Shown here: positions 38,321-46,640 of the stretch, one piece after another | How the letters are laid out: the number at the start of each line of letters is the position of its first letter | Position numbering within the stretch: position 1 is the first letter of the stretch | Assembly (NCBI RefSeq): GCF_030818895.1 | Contig: NZ_JAUTBA010000001.1 | Span: 434,001-498,000, forward strand | Direction: 5' to 3' | DNA from: Sphingobacterium zeae | GTDB taxonomy: Bacteria; Bacteroidota; Bacteroidia; Sphingobacteriales; Sphingobacteriaceae | Length of the DNA stretch: 64,000 bases | Notes under the pieces: model-generated | The model's input: the letters and a program-made list of their open reading frames with translations, nothing else | Database searches by the model: none | Told to the model about the DNA's origin: nothing | Program-made: the position numbers and the translations under genes

Positions 38321-38962
38321 TTATTGTCGAATAAAAGGATTGGAATTTTTTTCAAAGCCAATCGTTGTGGACGGGCCGTGCCCAGGATATACAACGGTAT
38401 CATCGGGCAAAGTATACAGTTTTGATGTTATACTATCTAACAGCTGTTGATGATTGCCTCCTGGAAGATCTGTCCTACCTATGCTGTTGCGAAAGAGTAC
38501 ATCTCCTCCAATTAGAAATTTTTGATGAGCTGAATAGAAGCAAATATGTGCTGGAGAATGACCGGGCGCAAGGATGACTTCTAGTGCGTCATTATCCAAG
38601 TAAATGGTATCACCGTCATTTAAAAATGTTTCTCCAATTGGGGAGATGTCATATCGGATGCCCATTTGAGGGGCATAATTCTGAACAGCTACTAAGATAG
38701 GTACTTCACCTTCATGAAACTGTGGCAGCAAACCAAATTTTTCATAGACAAAATTATTTCCTAAAACATGGTCAATATGGCAATGTGTATTTAATAGAAG
38801 TTTAGGTTGAAGTTTATTGTCGGCGACAAAACGTGCTACTTCTTGCTGCTCTTGCTCGCCGTACATGCCCGGATCAATGATAATTGCATTTCCTGACTCG
38901 TTGTATAGTAGGTAAGTATTTTCCTGATATGGATTGAAAGTAAATGATTTGATCGTAAGCAT
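38321..38962 (-). CDS. Metallo-beta-lactamase fold hydrolase
   Basis: The 213-aa protein carries the binuclear metal motif NTHCHIDHVLGNNFV (HxHxDH), then VILAPGHSPAHICFYS with the third histidine, DVLFRNSIGRTDLPGG with the bridging Asp, and VYPGHGPSTTIG with a final His. These are the glyoxalase II / YcbL-type residues. The substrate may be a glutathione- or bacillithiol-type thioester, or a different ester; not inferable. It is between aroE and the FtsX permease. Confidence 0.92.
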   Translation of the reverse strand: MLTIKSFTFNPYQENTYLLYNESGNAIIIDPGMYGEQEQQEVARFVADNKLQPKLLLNTHCHIDHVLGNNFVYEKFGLLPQFHEGEVPILVAVQNYAPQMGIRYDISPIGETFLNDGDTIYLDNDALEVILAPGHSPAHICFYSAHQKFLIGGDVLFRNSIGRTDLPGGNHQQLLDSITSKLYTLPDDTVVYPGHGPSTTIGFEKNSNPFIRQ

Positions 38963-39006
38963 AGTGGTAAAATTACAGATTTTATTGATTTCTTACTATG
39001 GAAAGA

Positions 39007-39753
39007 TTAACTATTCCAAATTTCCCAATTCTTTTCCGCTTGAAGGACCAACATTTCATATCCATTTTTGATTCTTGCTCCCATTTGTTTACTTTTTCGT
39101 AGAAATGTAGTTTCCTCTGGGTTGTAAATGAGATCATAACAAAGATGGTTCTCATTTAAAAATTCGTAAGGGATTTTTGGCGATTGTTCTGTATGGGGAA
39201 AAGTACCAACAGGTGAACAGTTAATAATCACCGTATGGTCTGCTAGGATAGCAGCATCCAATTCATCATAAGTCAACTGGTCCGCTTTCTTGCTTCTACT
39301 TACAAGGGAGTGCATTATTCCAAGTCGATTCAGTGCGTAAATTACTGCCTTTGCAGCACCACCATATCCCAATATTAAGGCCTTTTTATCAACTTGGGGA
39401 TCTATTAGCGGTTTTATTGAAGCCTCAAAACCATAGGCATCAGTATTGTAGCCTTTTAGCCTTGTTGTGCCATCTGCTGTATGGCTGATTCGAATACAAT
39501 TGACGGCTTGAATTGCGCTAGCCTCTTCCGAAAGCTCATCCAAATAATTCATAACTTCAATTTTATAGGGAATGGTCACATTCACACCATAGAAATCTTT
39601 ATTGGAGGCAATTTTTGAAAAATCAGCTATCTGAGGGATAGGATATAAATCATAATCCACATCGGTAATTTGCTCTTGGCGGAATTTTTCTAGATAATAT
39701 TTTTTTGAAAAAGAATGCCCTAATGGGTATCCTATTAGCCCTAGTTTTTTCAT
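39007..39753 (-). CDS. aroE: Shikimate dehydrogenase
   Basis: Reduces 3-dehydroshikimate in aromatic amino acid synthesis. The 248-aa protein has LIGYPLGHSFSKKYY (substrate site with the SxS motif), GVNVTIPYKIEVMNYL with the catalytic Lys (in the NVTxPxK motif), CIRI..GYNTDAYGFEASI with the catalytic Asp, and the nucleotide loop LILGYGGAAKAVIYAL. Length is slightly below typical 270 aa. It is the second gene of the TPR-aroE-MBL-FtsX run on the minus strand. Confidence 0.95.
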   Translation of the reverse strand: MKKLGLIGYPLGHSFSKKYYLEKFRQEQITDVDYDLYPIPQIADFSKIASNKDFYGVNVTIPYKIEVMNYLDELSEEASAIQAVNCIRISHTADGTTRLKGYNTDAYGFEASIKPLIDPQVDKKALILGYGGAAKAVIYALNRLGIMHSLVSRSKKADQLTYDELDAAILADHTVIINCSPVGTFPHTEQSPKIPYEFLNENHLCYDLIYNPEETTFLRKSKQMGARIKNGYEMLVLQAEKNWEIWNS

Positions 39754-39800
39754 TTAAAGTGGGAAAATTAGATTATTGGAATATAAATGGCTCTTTAATT

Positions 39801-39835
39801 TTTATATCCGGTCATCCTTTGACGATGACCGGATA
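39801..39835 (-). terminator. Perfect hairpin after the TPR gene
   Basis: TATCCGGTCATC (39805-39816) and GATGACCGGATA (39824-39835) pair perfectly, with a 7-base loop and A/T-rich tail on the minus strand. It is just after the stop of the 472-aa TPR protein, 52 bases before the aroE ATG; it may terminate or attenuate readthrough to aroE. Confidence 0.75.
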
Positions 39836-39851
39836 AAATGCCTATACTATA

Positions 39852-41270
39852 TTAATCTTTCGGCTTTGTATATTTTTTCACAATTTCGATGATAATCTGA
39901 TTCCCTTGAAGCTGTGGGAGATAATCAAAAAGGATATGATACTTATCCGGATCAGTTGCTAAACCAAGTTCCAAAAAGTTCAGTGCGTCGTTATATTGTC
40001 CATTGGCGAATAGATAAGCAACGACCCGATAGTATAATTCTGCCGCATTCGGATTCTGTGTAATCGCATTGGAAATCACATCAATAGCCTCTTCAATTTT
40101 AGTTTGTTCAAATAGAATTGAGGAATAATCCAGCCATGCATCGATATCTGTTGGATTCAAGCTAACGACTCTTTTATAAGCTTCCTCTGCTAGATCTATT
40201 TGCTGTAATTTATATCGTGCATCGGCGATGGCAAACCAGTAATCTGGATTTGTATCCTCCAATTCCAATGCTTTTTTATAAAAGTGTAGCGATTCAAAGT
40301 AACGTTCTTCGAAATCTAGGGTAACACCAATGCCAAACCAGGCATCCGCAAGTTCCGCATCTAATTTGACCGCCTTTTTATAATAGTTGCGAGCTTCTTC
40401 CATCTGCTCCAGTTTTTCATAACATTCACCTATTGCGCAATAGGTATCAGCACTGGGTTGCTCATATTCAAATGTTTGCTTGTACACGTCCAATGCTTCT
40501 TGGTAGCGATCTAAATTGACCAGAGCATTTCCCTTATTGAAATAAGCTGAAGAAAAGTCATCCTTGATCAATATTGCATAGTCATAAGCGTCCAATGCTT
40601 CTTCAAACCGGCTGATCTTATGATATGAATTGCCCAAGTTATACCACGCATAATAGGAGTAAGGGTCTGAATCTATATATTTCTTATAAAAGGAGATACT
40701 TTCTTCTTGCCTATTCAATACGTCATAACAATAAGCCAATTCATAAAGTGCTTCTTGGTAATCCATATTGAGTTCAAGAGCTTTTTTTAGATAAATGATA
40801 GCTTTATCATAATTCATTTGGGCCTGAAATATCATCGCAATATGGAAATACACCTCATCCTTATTGTCCAACAGGGGAAGAGCTTTAAATAGCTGTTCCA
40901 AGGCATCATCGAATTTTCCAATACTCCCCAGTATACCGCCGCGGATCAAAAATATATCTCCTTCGGAGGCTTCTAATAGTTCCGCTTTATCCAATGCTGC
41001 GAGTGCATTCTGATATTGTTGAATCGTTGAAAACAGTTGCGCTTGTTTCAATAGAAATGTAATATCAAACGGATGCTGGCTGATTGCGAATTCCGCGACC
41101 TGTAGCGCCTTAACAGGATCATTTTTTTCTGCGTAGTAGTCAATAATTCCTTCAAAAGCTTTGGAGTCAAAAAAATACTGATCCTCGTTTCGAAGCATTT
41201 CCTCATATCTGTCCACCGAGATTTTTCTTTCTTCGGGGTTCTCAAATTCAAAATCCTCTTCCATTCTCAA
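39852..41270 (-). CDS. Multi-TPR soluble protein
   Basis: A 472-aa protein with no signal peptide or membrane segment. It consists of about twelve 34-residue TPR units, such as ALQVAEFAISQHPFDITFLL, AIIYLKKALELNMDYQEALY, SISFYKKYIDSDPYSYYAWY, ALDVYKQTFEYEQPSADTYC, SLHFYKKALELEDTNPDYWF and AEEAYKRVVSLNPTDIDAWL. Start ATG 41270 or 41264 is equally possible. It probably is a cytoplasmic scaffold. It is upstream of aroE, and the hairpin after it suggests independent control. No specific function can be given. Confidence 0.85.
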   Translation of the reverse strand: MRMEEDFEFENPEERKISVDRYEEMLRNEDQYFFDSKAFEGIIDYYAEKNDPVKALQVAEFAISQHPFDITFLLKQAQLFSTIQQYQNALAALDKAELLEASEGDIFLIRGGILGSIGKFDDALEQLFKALPLLDNKDEVYFHIAMIFQAQMNYDKAIIYLKKALELNMDYQEALYELAYCYDVLNRQEESISFYKKYIDSDPYSYYAWYNLGNSYHKISRFEEALDAYDYAILIKDDFSSAYFNKGNALVNLDRYQEALDVYKQTFEYEQPSADTYCAIGECYEKLEQMEEARNYYKKAVKLDAELADAWFGIGVTLDFEERYFESLHFYKKALELEDTNPDYWFAIADARYKLQQIDLAEEAYKRVVSLNPTDIDAWLDYSSILFEQTKIEEAIDVISNAITQNPNAAELYYRVVAYLFANGQYNDALNFLELGLATDPDKYHILFDYLPQLQGNQIIIEIVKKYTKPKD

Positions 41271-41393
41271 AAGTTTAAAATCAGTATCCTGTTCTTTAAT
41301 TCAAAATACTAATTTCTTATCTAATTTGATGGAACTAATTTTCCACAAATTGGATATCGTTGACAAAGTTAAGGATAAATACGTGTAAAATGA

Positions 41394-41419
41394 AAAAGCC
41401 GGCTATAAAGCCGGCTTTT
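41394..41419 (-). terminator. Terminator hairpin after the ompA-type gene
   Basis: AAAAGCCGGC (41394-41403) pairs with GCCGGCTTTT (41410-41419) around a TATAAA loop, with flanking A and T runs on both sides. It lies between the OmpA-like gene stop (41446) and the TPR gene start, so it ends the strong OmpA transcript. Confidence 0.85.
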
Positions 41420-41445
41420 ACTATAATGGTATATATTGTATACAA

Positions 41446-42834
41446 TTATTTTTTGATCTCAACGCGACGGTTTTGAACGCGACCTTCTTCAGTAGCATTA
41501 GATGCAACTGGGTTTTTCTCTCCATAACCGTTAGCAGTGATGCTTGATGAAGAAACACCAGCGTTTACTAAATATTGTTTTACAGAGTTAGCACGGTCTT
41601 TAGATAAAGTCATGTTATAAGCTTCAGAACCTTCAGCAGACGCATAACCATCTAATTGTACAGATGCATTGTTATCACGTAACTCTTTAGCCAATTTGTC
41701 TAATGTAGAGTAAGATGAAGTTTTCAATACAGAGCTATCAAATTCGAATTGAATTGGCGCATAGTAACCGTTAGAAGTAGTTGAGCTAACAACTGGCTCT
41801 GGGAATTTGATTGGACATCCTGAACCATCTACTGGAGTACCAGCTGGAGTTCCAGGGCATTTGTCAAATTTATCAGATACACCGTCACCATCAGCATCAG
41901 CGCTTAATGTGTTAACAGTACCTTCTAAAGTGCTTACACGTTGTTTTAATGCTTCAACTTCGTTTCTCAATGAAGGATCTTTCAACTCATCGTACATTGT
42001 AGCAACTGGGTTAGCAAAAGTCAAGTTTTGTTTGTCTCTTGAACCTAGAGTAAATTCTAAACCAGCCATTACTGTAGAGAATTTACCTTTATAATCTGTA
42101 CGAGCTGGACCATACAATAAGTTATCATCAGTGAAGTTCATGGTGTAACCTAAGTTCAACGCAACTACTTCAGATAATTTAAATTTAGCACCAACACCTA
42201 CTGGAACGAAAGCTGTTAATTTGTTATCGCGGTCACCTTTGCGTTCGCGATCTCCAAAAATACTTGATCCCCATTTCTGACCATCAGGATTGTTCGCTAC
42301 ATTATATACTTCTGTACCTGTGAAGTCATTATTAGCAAATTGAATAGGATTATTTGCTAATACTCCTAAACCTACTTTAGCATAGAAGTTAACTGCATTT
42401 TCTCTTCTCAAGAAATCGATAGTACCCAATTGGAATACACCGTTCAAGCTAGCAGCCCAGTTTACGTCAGTTTGTACCGATTTTGCACCCAAAGAATTTT
42501 CTGCAATAGGTCCAGATTGATTGTGATTGTAAGTTTTGATCTTACCACGGTTTGCTTCTAATTCTAAACCAAAAGTGTGAGAGAATTGTTTACGAATAGT
42601 TAATCCGTAGTATTCACCAACTTTGTTTTGGAAGTAACCAACTTTTTGTCCAAAAGCATTTGATCCAGGAAGAATTGTGTTTGGTGTAGTAATACCACCT
42701 TGCACTCCGATAGACCAAGTTCTGTATTGTGATCTACCACCGAATACTTGTTGAGCTTGCGCTGTACCAGCAAAACCTAAAGCGGCAACTAATGTAGCAG
42801 CAACAGCTGTTTTTTTAATTGTAGAATAGTTCAT
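41446..42834 (-). CDS. Major OmpA-family outer-membrane protein
   Basis: From ATG 42834 the 462-aa product has a signal peptide (ending TAQAQQ), an N-terminal outer-membrane barrel of about 270 residues, a thrombospondin type 3-like calcium motif (DADGDGVSDKFDKCPGTPAG), and the C-terminal peptidoglycan-binding OmpA domain: QFEFDSSVLKTSSYSTLDKL, VQLDGYASAEGSEAYNMTLS, RANSVKQYLVNAG and GRVQNRRVEI, with Asp and Arg of the binding site. The upstream ATG at 42876 would add 14 residues not seen in a signal peptide. Codon use looks clean and biased, suggesting abundance. Confidence 0.93.
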   Translation of the reverse strand: MNYSTIKKTAVAATLVAALGFAGTAQAQQVFGGRSQYRTWSIGVQGGITTPNTILPGSNAFGQKVGYFQNKVGEYYGLTIRKQFSHTFGLELEANRGKIKTYNHNQSGPIAENSLGAKSVQTDVNWAASLNGVFQLGTIDFLRRENAVNFYAKVGLGVLANNPIQFANNDFTGTEVYNVANNPDGQKWGSSIFGDRERKGDRDNKLTAFVPVGVGAKFKLSEVVALNLGYTMNFTDDNLLYGPARTDYKGKFSTVMAGLEFTLGSRDKQNLTFANPVATMYDELKDPSLRNEVEALKQRVSTLEGTVNTLSADADGDGVSDKFDKCPGTPAGTPVDGSGCPIKFPEPVVSSTTSNGYYAPIQFEFDSSVLKTSSYSTLDKLAKELRDNNASVQLDGYASAEGSEAYNMTLSKDRANSVKQYLVNAGVSSSSITANGYGEKNPVASNATEEGRVQNRRVEIKK

Positions 42835-42908
42835 ACTCTTGTTTTTAAGGTTATTATTAATTTTAATTGTTTTCAAACTTAATTATCTTGTATTAACACT
42901 TTGAACAG

Positions 42909-42925
42909 TACAATTGCCGTGCCAA
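42909..42925 (-). promoter_or_regulatory. Sigma-54-like element upstream of the OmpA gene
   Basis: Read on the minus strand, TTGGCACGGCAATTGTA matches the -24/-12 consensus TTGGCACG-N4-TTGCW except for T in place of the -12 C. It is about 75 bases upstream of the start codon. The mismatch is at a normally conserved base, so this remains a candidate. Confidence 0.35.
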
Positions 42926-42990
42926 AGTCTTAAAGTTATGTTAAATATTTTGTTTCCGCTATATTTTGTACTAAATTAAGGATTTAATGT

Positions 42991-43043
42991 GAAACAACAA
43001 AACAAAAATCCGCTACGAAAGTACCAAATTTTTGTTTTGTTTC
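42991..43043 (-). terminator. Possible weak terminator after the PiT gene
   Basis: GAAACAACAAAACAAAAAT (42991-43009) and ATTTTTGTTTTGTTTC (43028-43043) are inverted repeats with a 3-base bulge and an 18-base loop. The A/T-rich stem has a T-rich arm on the minus strand, just after the PiT stop at 43078. Confidence 0.45.
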
Positions 43044-43077
43044 AATACGTTTAAGAAAAAAATTAAGGTTTTTTTTT

Positions 43078-44088
43078 CTAAAGCAAATAATGTACAACCA
43101 ATAGCGACAATCCACCTAACAAGGCTGAAACCGGAATAGTTAATATCCAAGCCCATAACAAACTGATTGTAACTCCCCAGCGTACTGCAGAAACACGTTT
43201 AACGACACCAACACCTATGATTGCTCCGGTAATGGTATGTGTGGTAGAGGCCGGAATTCCAAAATGTTCTGTAATACCTAATGTTACCGCTCCCGCTGAT
43301 TCAGCACAAACTCCTTCCAATGGTGTAACTTTTGTGATTTTGGTTCCCATTGTTTTAACTATTTTCCACCCACCACTCATCGTTCCGGCTGCAATAGCCG
43401 CATAACAAGTTAATGGAATCCACTCGGGCATGTGTTCAGTTGTTGGGACATAGCCACCTGCTACCATAGCGACCAGGATAATTCCCATCACTTTCTGAGC
43501 GTCGTTACCTCCATGTGCAAAACTTAGGGCGGCAGAGGAAACAAGTTGTAATATTTTGAACCATTTTTCGGCAACACTTGGTCTGGAGTTTTTCGCCAGA
43601 TTAATGACAAGTAGTGTAATGATGACGGAGATGGTCATACCGATGATCGGAGCGAGCACGATAAAAGCAATAATCTTTAAGGTAGCATCAATATTGATAG
43701 CATGAATTGGGTCTGCGCCCAGAATAAAGGCATACGCCATACCCGAACCAGCAAATCCCCCGATAAGCGTGTGTGAAGAACTTGACGGTACGCCGTAATA
43801 CCATGTGAACAAGTTCCAACCAATTGCTGCTAATAAACCCGCAAAAATTACTTCTAATGTGATATATTCTTCCAATACTGTTTTTGCAATGGTATTGGCG
43901 ACCTTATGGTCTGTAAAGTAGAAGTATGCGGCAAAGTTGAATATTGCAGCCCATAAAACTGCCATTGCTGGCGTTAAAACTTTTGTTGATACAACTGTCG
44001 CAATTGAATTGGCTGCATCATGGAATCCATTGATGTAGTCAAAAGCAATTGCAAGGACAATCACGACAACGAGTAATGTTGACATCAT
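43078..44088 (-). CDS. Low-affinity inorganic phosphate transporter, PiT family
   Basis: The 336-aa protein has about ten hydrophobic segments and the duplicated PiT signature: FDYINGFHDAANSIATVVST near the N-terminus and AHGGNDAQKVMGIILVAM in the middle, with the C-terminal GIPASTTHTITGAIIGVGVV. These residues form the phosphate and cation pathway. It lies 36 bases after the DUF47 protein on the same strand. PiT transporters couple metal-phosphate or phosphate to H+ or Na+ gradients. The start could be ATG 44088 or the next codon, 3 bases down. Confidence 0.94.
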   Translation of the reverse strand: MMSTLLVVVIVLAIAFDYINGFHDAANSIATVVSTKVLTPAMAVLWAAIFNFAAYFYFTDHKVANTIAKTVLEEYITLEVIFAGLLAAIGWNLFTWYYGVPSSSSHTLIGGFAGSGMAYAFILGADPIHAINIDATLKIIAFIVLAPIIGMTISVIITLLVINLAKNSRPSVAEKWFKILQLVSSAALSFAHGGNDAQKVMGIILVAMVAGGYVPTTEHMPEWIPLTCYAAIAAGTMSGGWKIVKTMGTKITKVTPLEGVCAESAGAVTLGITEHFGIPASTTHTITGAIIGVGVVKRVSAVRWGVTISLLWAWILTIPVSALLGGLSLLVVHYLL

Positions 44089-44124
44089 AATCTCGTAAAA
44101 TTTTTGTGCACTTATATCGAATGA

Positions 44125-44772
44125 TTATGCGTTTTTAACTAGAATGCTTTCTAATACGTTAGCAACATCCTCACATTTATCCGTTGCATCTTCCATTGCA
44201 GACAACACTTCTTTGTGTTTAATTAATGAAATTGCATCTTTTTCAAACTCAAATAGGTCAGCTACAGCCTTATCGAAGATATAATCTGCTTTGTTTTCAA
44301 CACTATTGATACGCACGCAGGAATCTGTAATGTTTCGGATATTTTTTAAGTCTCTGAGTTCATGAATAGCTTTTGACACATGTTCAGTGGCTTCAACCAA
44401 CAAGTCCGCAATTTCTATCATTGGTTCAGTAGCTTTTTCAACCTTATAAAGGTCCATTCTGTTGGCAGCACCGTGAATAAAATCGGCTACATCATCCAAT
44501 GAACTCGCCAAAGAGTGTATATCTTCGCGATCGAAAGGAGTGATGAAATTCTTTCCTAACTCCAAATGAATTTGATGTGTGATATTGTCGCCCTTGTGCT
44601 CCAAATCTTCCATCTTGCGCGTAAAATCTTTTTTCTTCTCAGGATTGCTTGAGTTAACAATATCTTTTAACAACTTTGACATCTCGATCAAATTGTTGCC
44701 GGCTTGTTCAAACAAAGGGAAGAATTTTTTGTCCTTTGGAACGAAGTACTGAAAAATGCTATTTAAAGACAT
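44125..44772 (-). CDS. DUF47 (PhoU-like) phosphate transporter regulator
   Basis: A 215-aa all-helical protein of the DUF47/TIGR00153 family: FFPLFEQAGNNLIEMSKLLK, MEDLEHKGDNITHQIHLELG, KNFITPFDREDIHSLASSLD, DDVADFIHGAANRMDLYKVE. It has the repeated E/DxxxD metal-binding patterns of PhoU proteins. Such genes typically lie in front of the PiT transporter and modulate its activity. It follows the PhoR-like kinase gene by 89 bases; the gap contains a promoter and a Pho-box-like repeat, so it can be transcribed separately. Confidence 0.94.
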   Translation of the reverse strand: MSLNSIFQYFVPKDKKFFPLFEQAGNNLIEMSKLLKDIVNSSNPEKKKDFTRKMEDLEHKGDNITHQIHLELGKNFITPFDREDIHSLASSLDDVADFIHGAANRMDLYKVEKATEPMIEIADLLVEATEHVSKAIHELRDLKNIRNITDSCVRINSVENKADYIFDKAVADLFEFEKDAISLIKHKEVLSAMEDATDKCEDVANVLESILVKNA

Positions 44773-44790
44773 ATCTTAAATTTATTTTTA

Positions 44791-44825
44791 CAAAAGTAAT
44801 ACCTTAATGTTAAGTTAATGTTAAC
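44791..44825 (-). promoter_or_regulatory. Promoter with Pho-box-like TTAACA direct repeats
   Basis: On the minus strand TTAACA-N5-TTAACA (44824-44819, 44813-44808; within 11-base repeats TTAATGTTAAG/TTAATGTTAAC on +) is followed 9 bases later by TACTTTTG (44798-44791), a Bacteroidota -7 element. DUF47 begins 18 bases on. The spacing and sequence equal the Bacillus PhoP box (TTAACA repeats, 11-base period). Whether Bacteroidota PhoB-type regulators use this sequence I do not know. Confidence 0.55.
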
Positions 44826-44861
44826 ATTGATTTTGTTTAAACACAAAAGTGTCATCATTGT

Positions 44862-45899
44862 TTAGTTTCCAGCTTGTACTTTTTGTAACGTGAAACCAAA
44901 AGTGGTTCCGATACCTTCTGTACTGCGCACATTGACATTTTGTTGATGTGCTTCAACAATATGCTTAACGATCGCTAACCCTAGCCCAGATCCTCCTATA
45001 TCGCGTGATCGGCTTTTGTCAGTTCGGAAAAAACGTTCAAACACGCGGCTGAGATTTTTTTCCTCAATGCCATAGCCGTCGTCTGTAATTTCGATAAGCA
45101 CCTGCTCAAATAAGGGAAAAATCTTAATTTTTGTTGTTCCGCCTTCTTTTCCATATTTCAAAGAGTTGTCTATCAGATTGTACAGTACCTGATGTATTTT
45201 ATTGCGGTCTGCCTTCACCCAGTGTGGTGTGCCGGCCTTGGGTCTGAATTCGATTTTGATGTTGTGCTGTTTGGCTTTGTCTTCAAGGGATTCTGCGGTG
45301 TCTTTGATCAGGTCGACAATATCAAATTTCTCGATATTAAGGACCATTTTGCCAGATTCCAATTTGGATATCTCATCAAGATCCAGAATTAGATAATTAA
45401 GTCGATCAAGATTTCGTGCAGCCTTGTTGAGGAAATTTTTTGCCATTTCCATATCCTCTTCCATAAGGCCATCCTGCAGTGTCTCAATGTAGCCCTGTGT
45501 AGCAAAGAGTGGTGTTTTGAATTCATGTGAAATGTTGGATAGAAACTCTCTTCGAAATTTTTCCTGTGATTTTAATTGTTCTATCTCATTTTTTTTATCT
45601 TTTGCCCATGCTTTCACTTCGTTTTCAGCATCTGTAATAGGATCCTCGCTAATATGTTCTCCGATGGCATCTTTAAGATCTTTGCCAAGTTTGAGATTGT
45701 GAATGAGTTTATACATCGTGTTGAGACGGCGATATATATATTTCTCAAATAAATAGTTAAATAGAAGAAAACTCGTTACCACTGTAACACAGAAAATGAT
45801 CAATGCTGTCTGCAGCTCGTGTTTATAATAAAAGCTGATCGTGGATATTGCAACACCAACCGCTGCTGAGTTTGCTAATAATAATTGTCTAAAATTCAT
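44862..45899 (-). CDS. PhoR-like sensor histidine kinase
   Basis: The 345-aa protein has two membrane segments (about 8-24 and 30-50) with almost no periplasmic loop, a linker, then HisKA (FRREFLSNISHEFKTPLFAT, His125) and HATPase (LYNLIDNSLKYGKEGGTTKI, DDGYGIEEKNLSRVFERFFR, GGSGLGLAIVKHIVEAHQQN). This is the PhoR/PhoQ-type group. No response regulator is adjacent, so the partner is elsewhere. It is followed on the same strand by the DUF47 and PiT genes, which points to a phosphate role by context; PhoR assignment is inference. Confidence 0.88.
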   Translation of the reverse strand: MNFRQLLLANSAAVGVAISTISFYYKHELQTALIIFCVTVVTSFLLFNYLFEKYIYRRLNTMYKLIHNLKLGKDLKDAIGEHISEDPITDAENEVKAWAKDKKNEIEQLKSQEKFRREFLSNISHEFKTPLFATQGYIETLQDGLMEEDMEMAKNFLNKAARNLDRLNYLILDLDEISKLESGKMVLNIEKFDIVDLIKDTAESLEDKAKQHNIKIEFRPKAGTPHWVKADRNKIHQVLYNLIDNSLKYGKEGGTTKIKIFPLFEQVLIEITDDGYGIEEKNLSRVFERFFRTDKSRSRDIGGSGLGLAIVKHIVEAHQQNVNVRSTEGIGTTFGFTLQKVQAGN

Positions 45900-45962
45900 T
45901 TGTTGAATAAAAAAGGCCCCTGATTTGGAGCCTAAGTTACTTATAATGATATTAATAAATTG

Positions 45963-46616
45963 TTAAAATTTTCCGATAATGGTTTTTGCTCCTGTAACTT
46001 TGTCACCAATGTTGACATTAATTTCAGTACCTAACGGCAGGAATAAATCTACGCGGGAACCAAATTTGATAAAACCAAACTCATTACCTTGCACCACTTC
46101 GTCCTTTTCTTTTATATACCATACAATACGGCGCGCCAGGGCTCCTGCAATTTGACGGAAAAGAACCTCTCTCCCTGCTTTATCTTTGACAACGACCGTC
46201 GTTCTTTCGTTATCTGTGGATGATTTGGGATGCCAGGCCACTAAAAATTTTCCAGGATGATATTTAAAGAAAGTAACCAAACCACTAATAGGATTTCTGT
46301 TGACATGTACATTAACTGGCGACATAAAAATCGAAACCTGAATACGTTTATCGTGGAAATATTCATTTTCTTCAGTTTCTTCGATAACAACAACTTTCCC
46401 GTCAGCCGGACAAAGAATTATGCCATCTTCAGGATTGAACACTTTTTTAGGACTTCTGAAGAACTGAACAACTGTAATAAACAGGAATGCTGATAGCGCA
46501 TAAATAAACCATTTGACATATTGCGAAGCATCATAATAATCCGCAACTGCATTGATAATAAAGATAAAAAGTACAGCGATTGCTAATGTGGTGTATCCTT
46601 CTTTATGAAATTTCAT
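45963..46616 (-). CDS. psd: Phosphatidylserine decarboxylase
   Basis: Makes phosphatidylethanolamine. The 217-aa proenzyme has two N-terminal membrane segments (LAIAVLFIFIINAVADYYDA region), a signature block with FMSPVNVHVNRNPISGLVTF, and the C-terminal LGST-like self-cleavage site, here FGFIKFGSRVDLFLPLG with Gly-Ser at the pyruvoyl-forming position. The short form without a long N-terminal extension is usual in Bacteroidota (PSD type II-like). It lies upstream of no pss gene in this window. Confidence 0.9.
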   Translation of the reverse strand: MKFHKEGYTTLAIAVLFIFIINAVADYYDASQYVKWFIYALSAFLFITVVQFFRSPKKVFNPEDGIILCPADGKVVVIEETEENEYFHDKRIQVSIFMSPVNVHVNRNPISGLVTFFKYHPGKFLVAWHPKSSTDNERTTVVVKDKAGREVLFRQIAGALARRIVWYIKEKDEVVQGNEFGFIKFGSRVDLFLPLGTEINVNIGDKVTGAKTIIGKF

Positions 46617-46640
46617 ATCTATTTATTTCTGCAAAGATAG

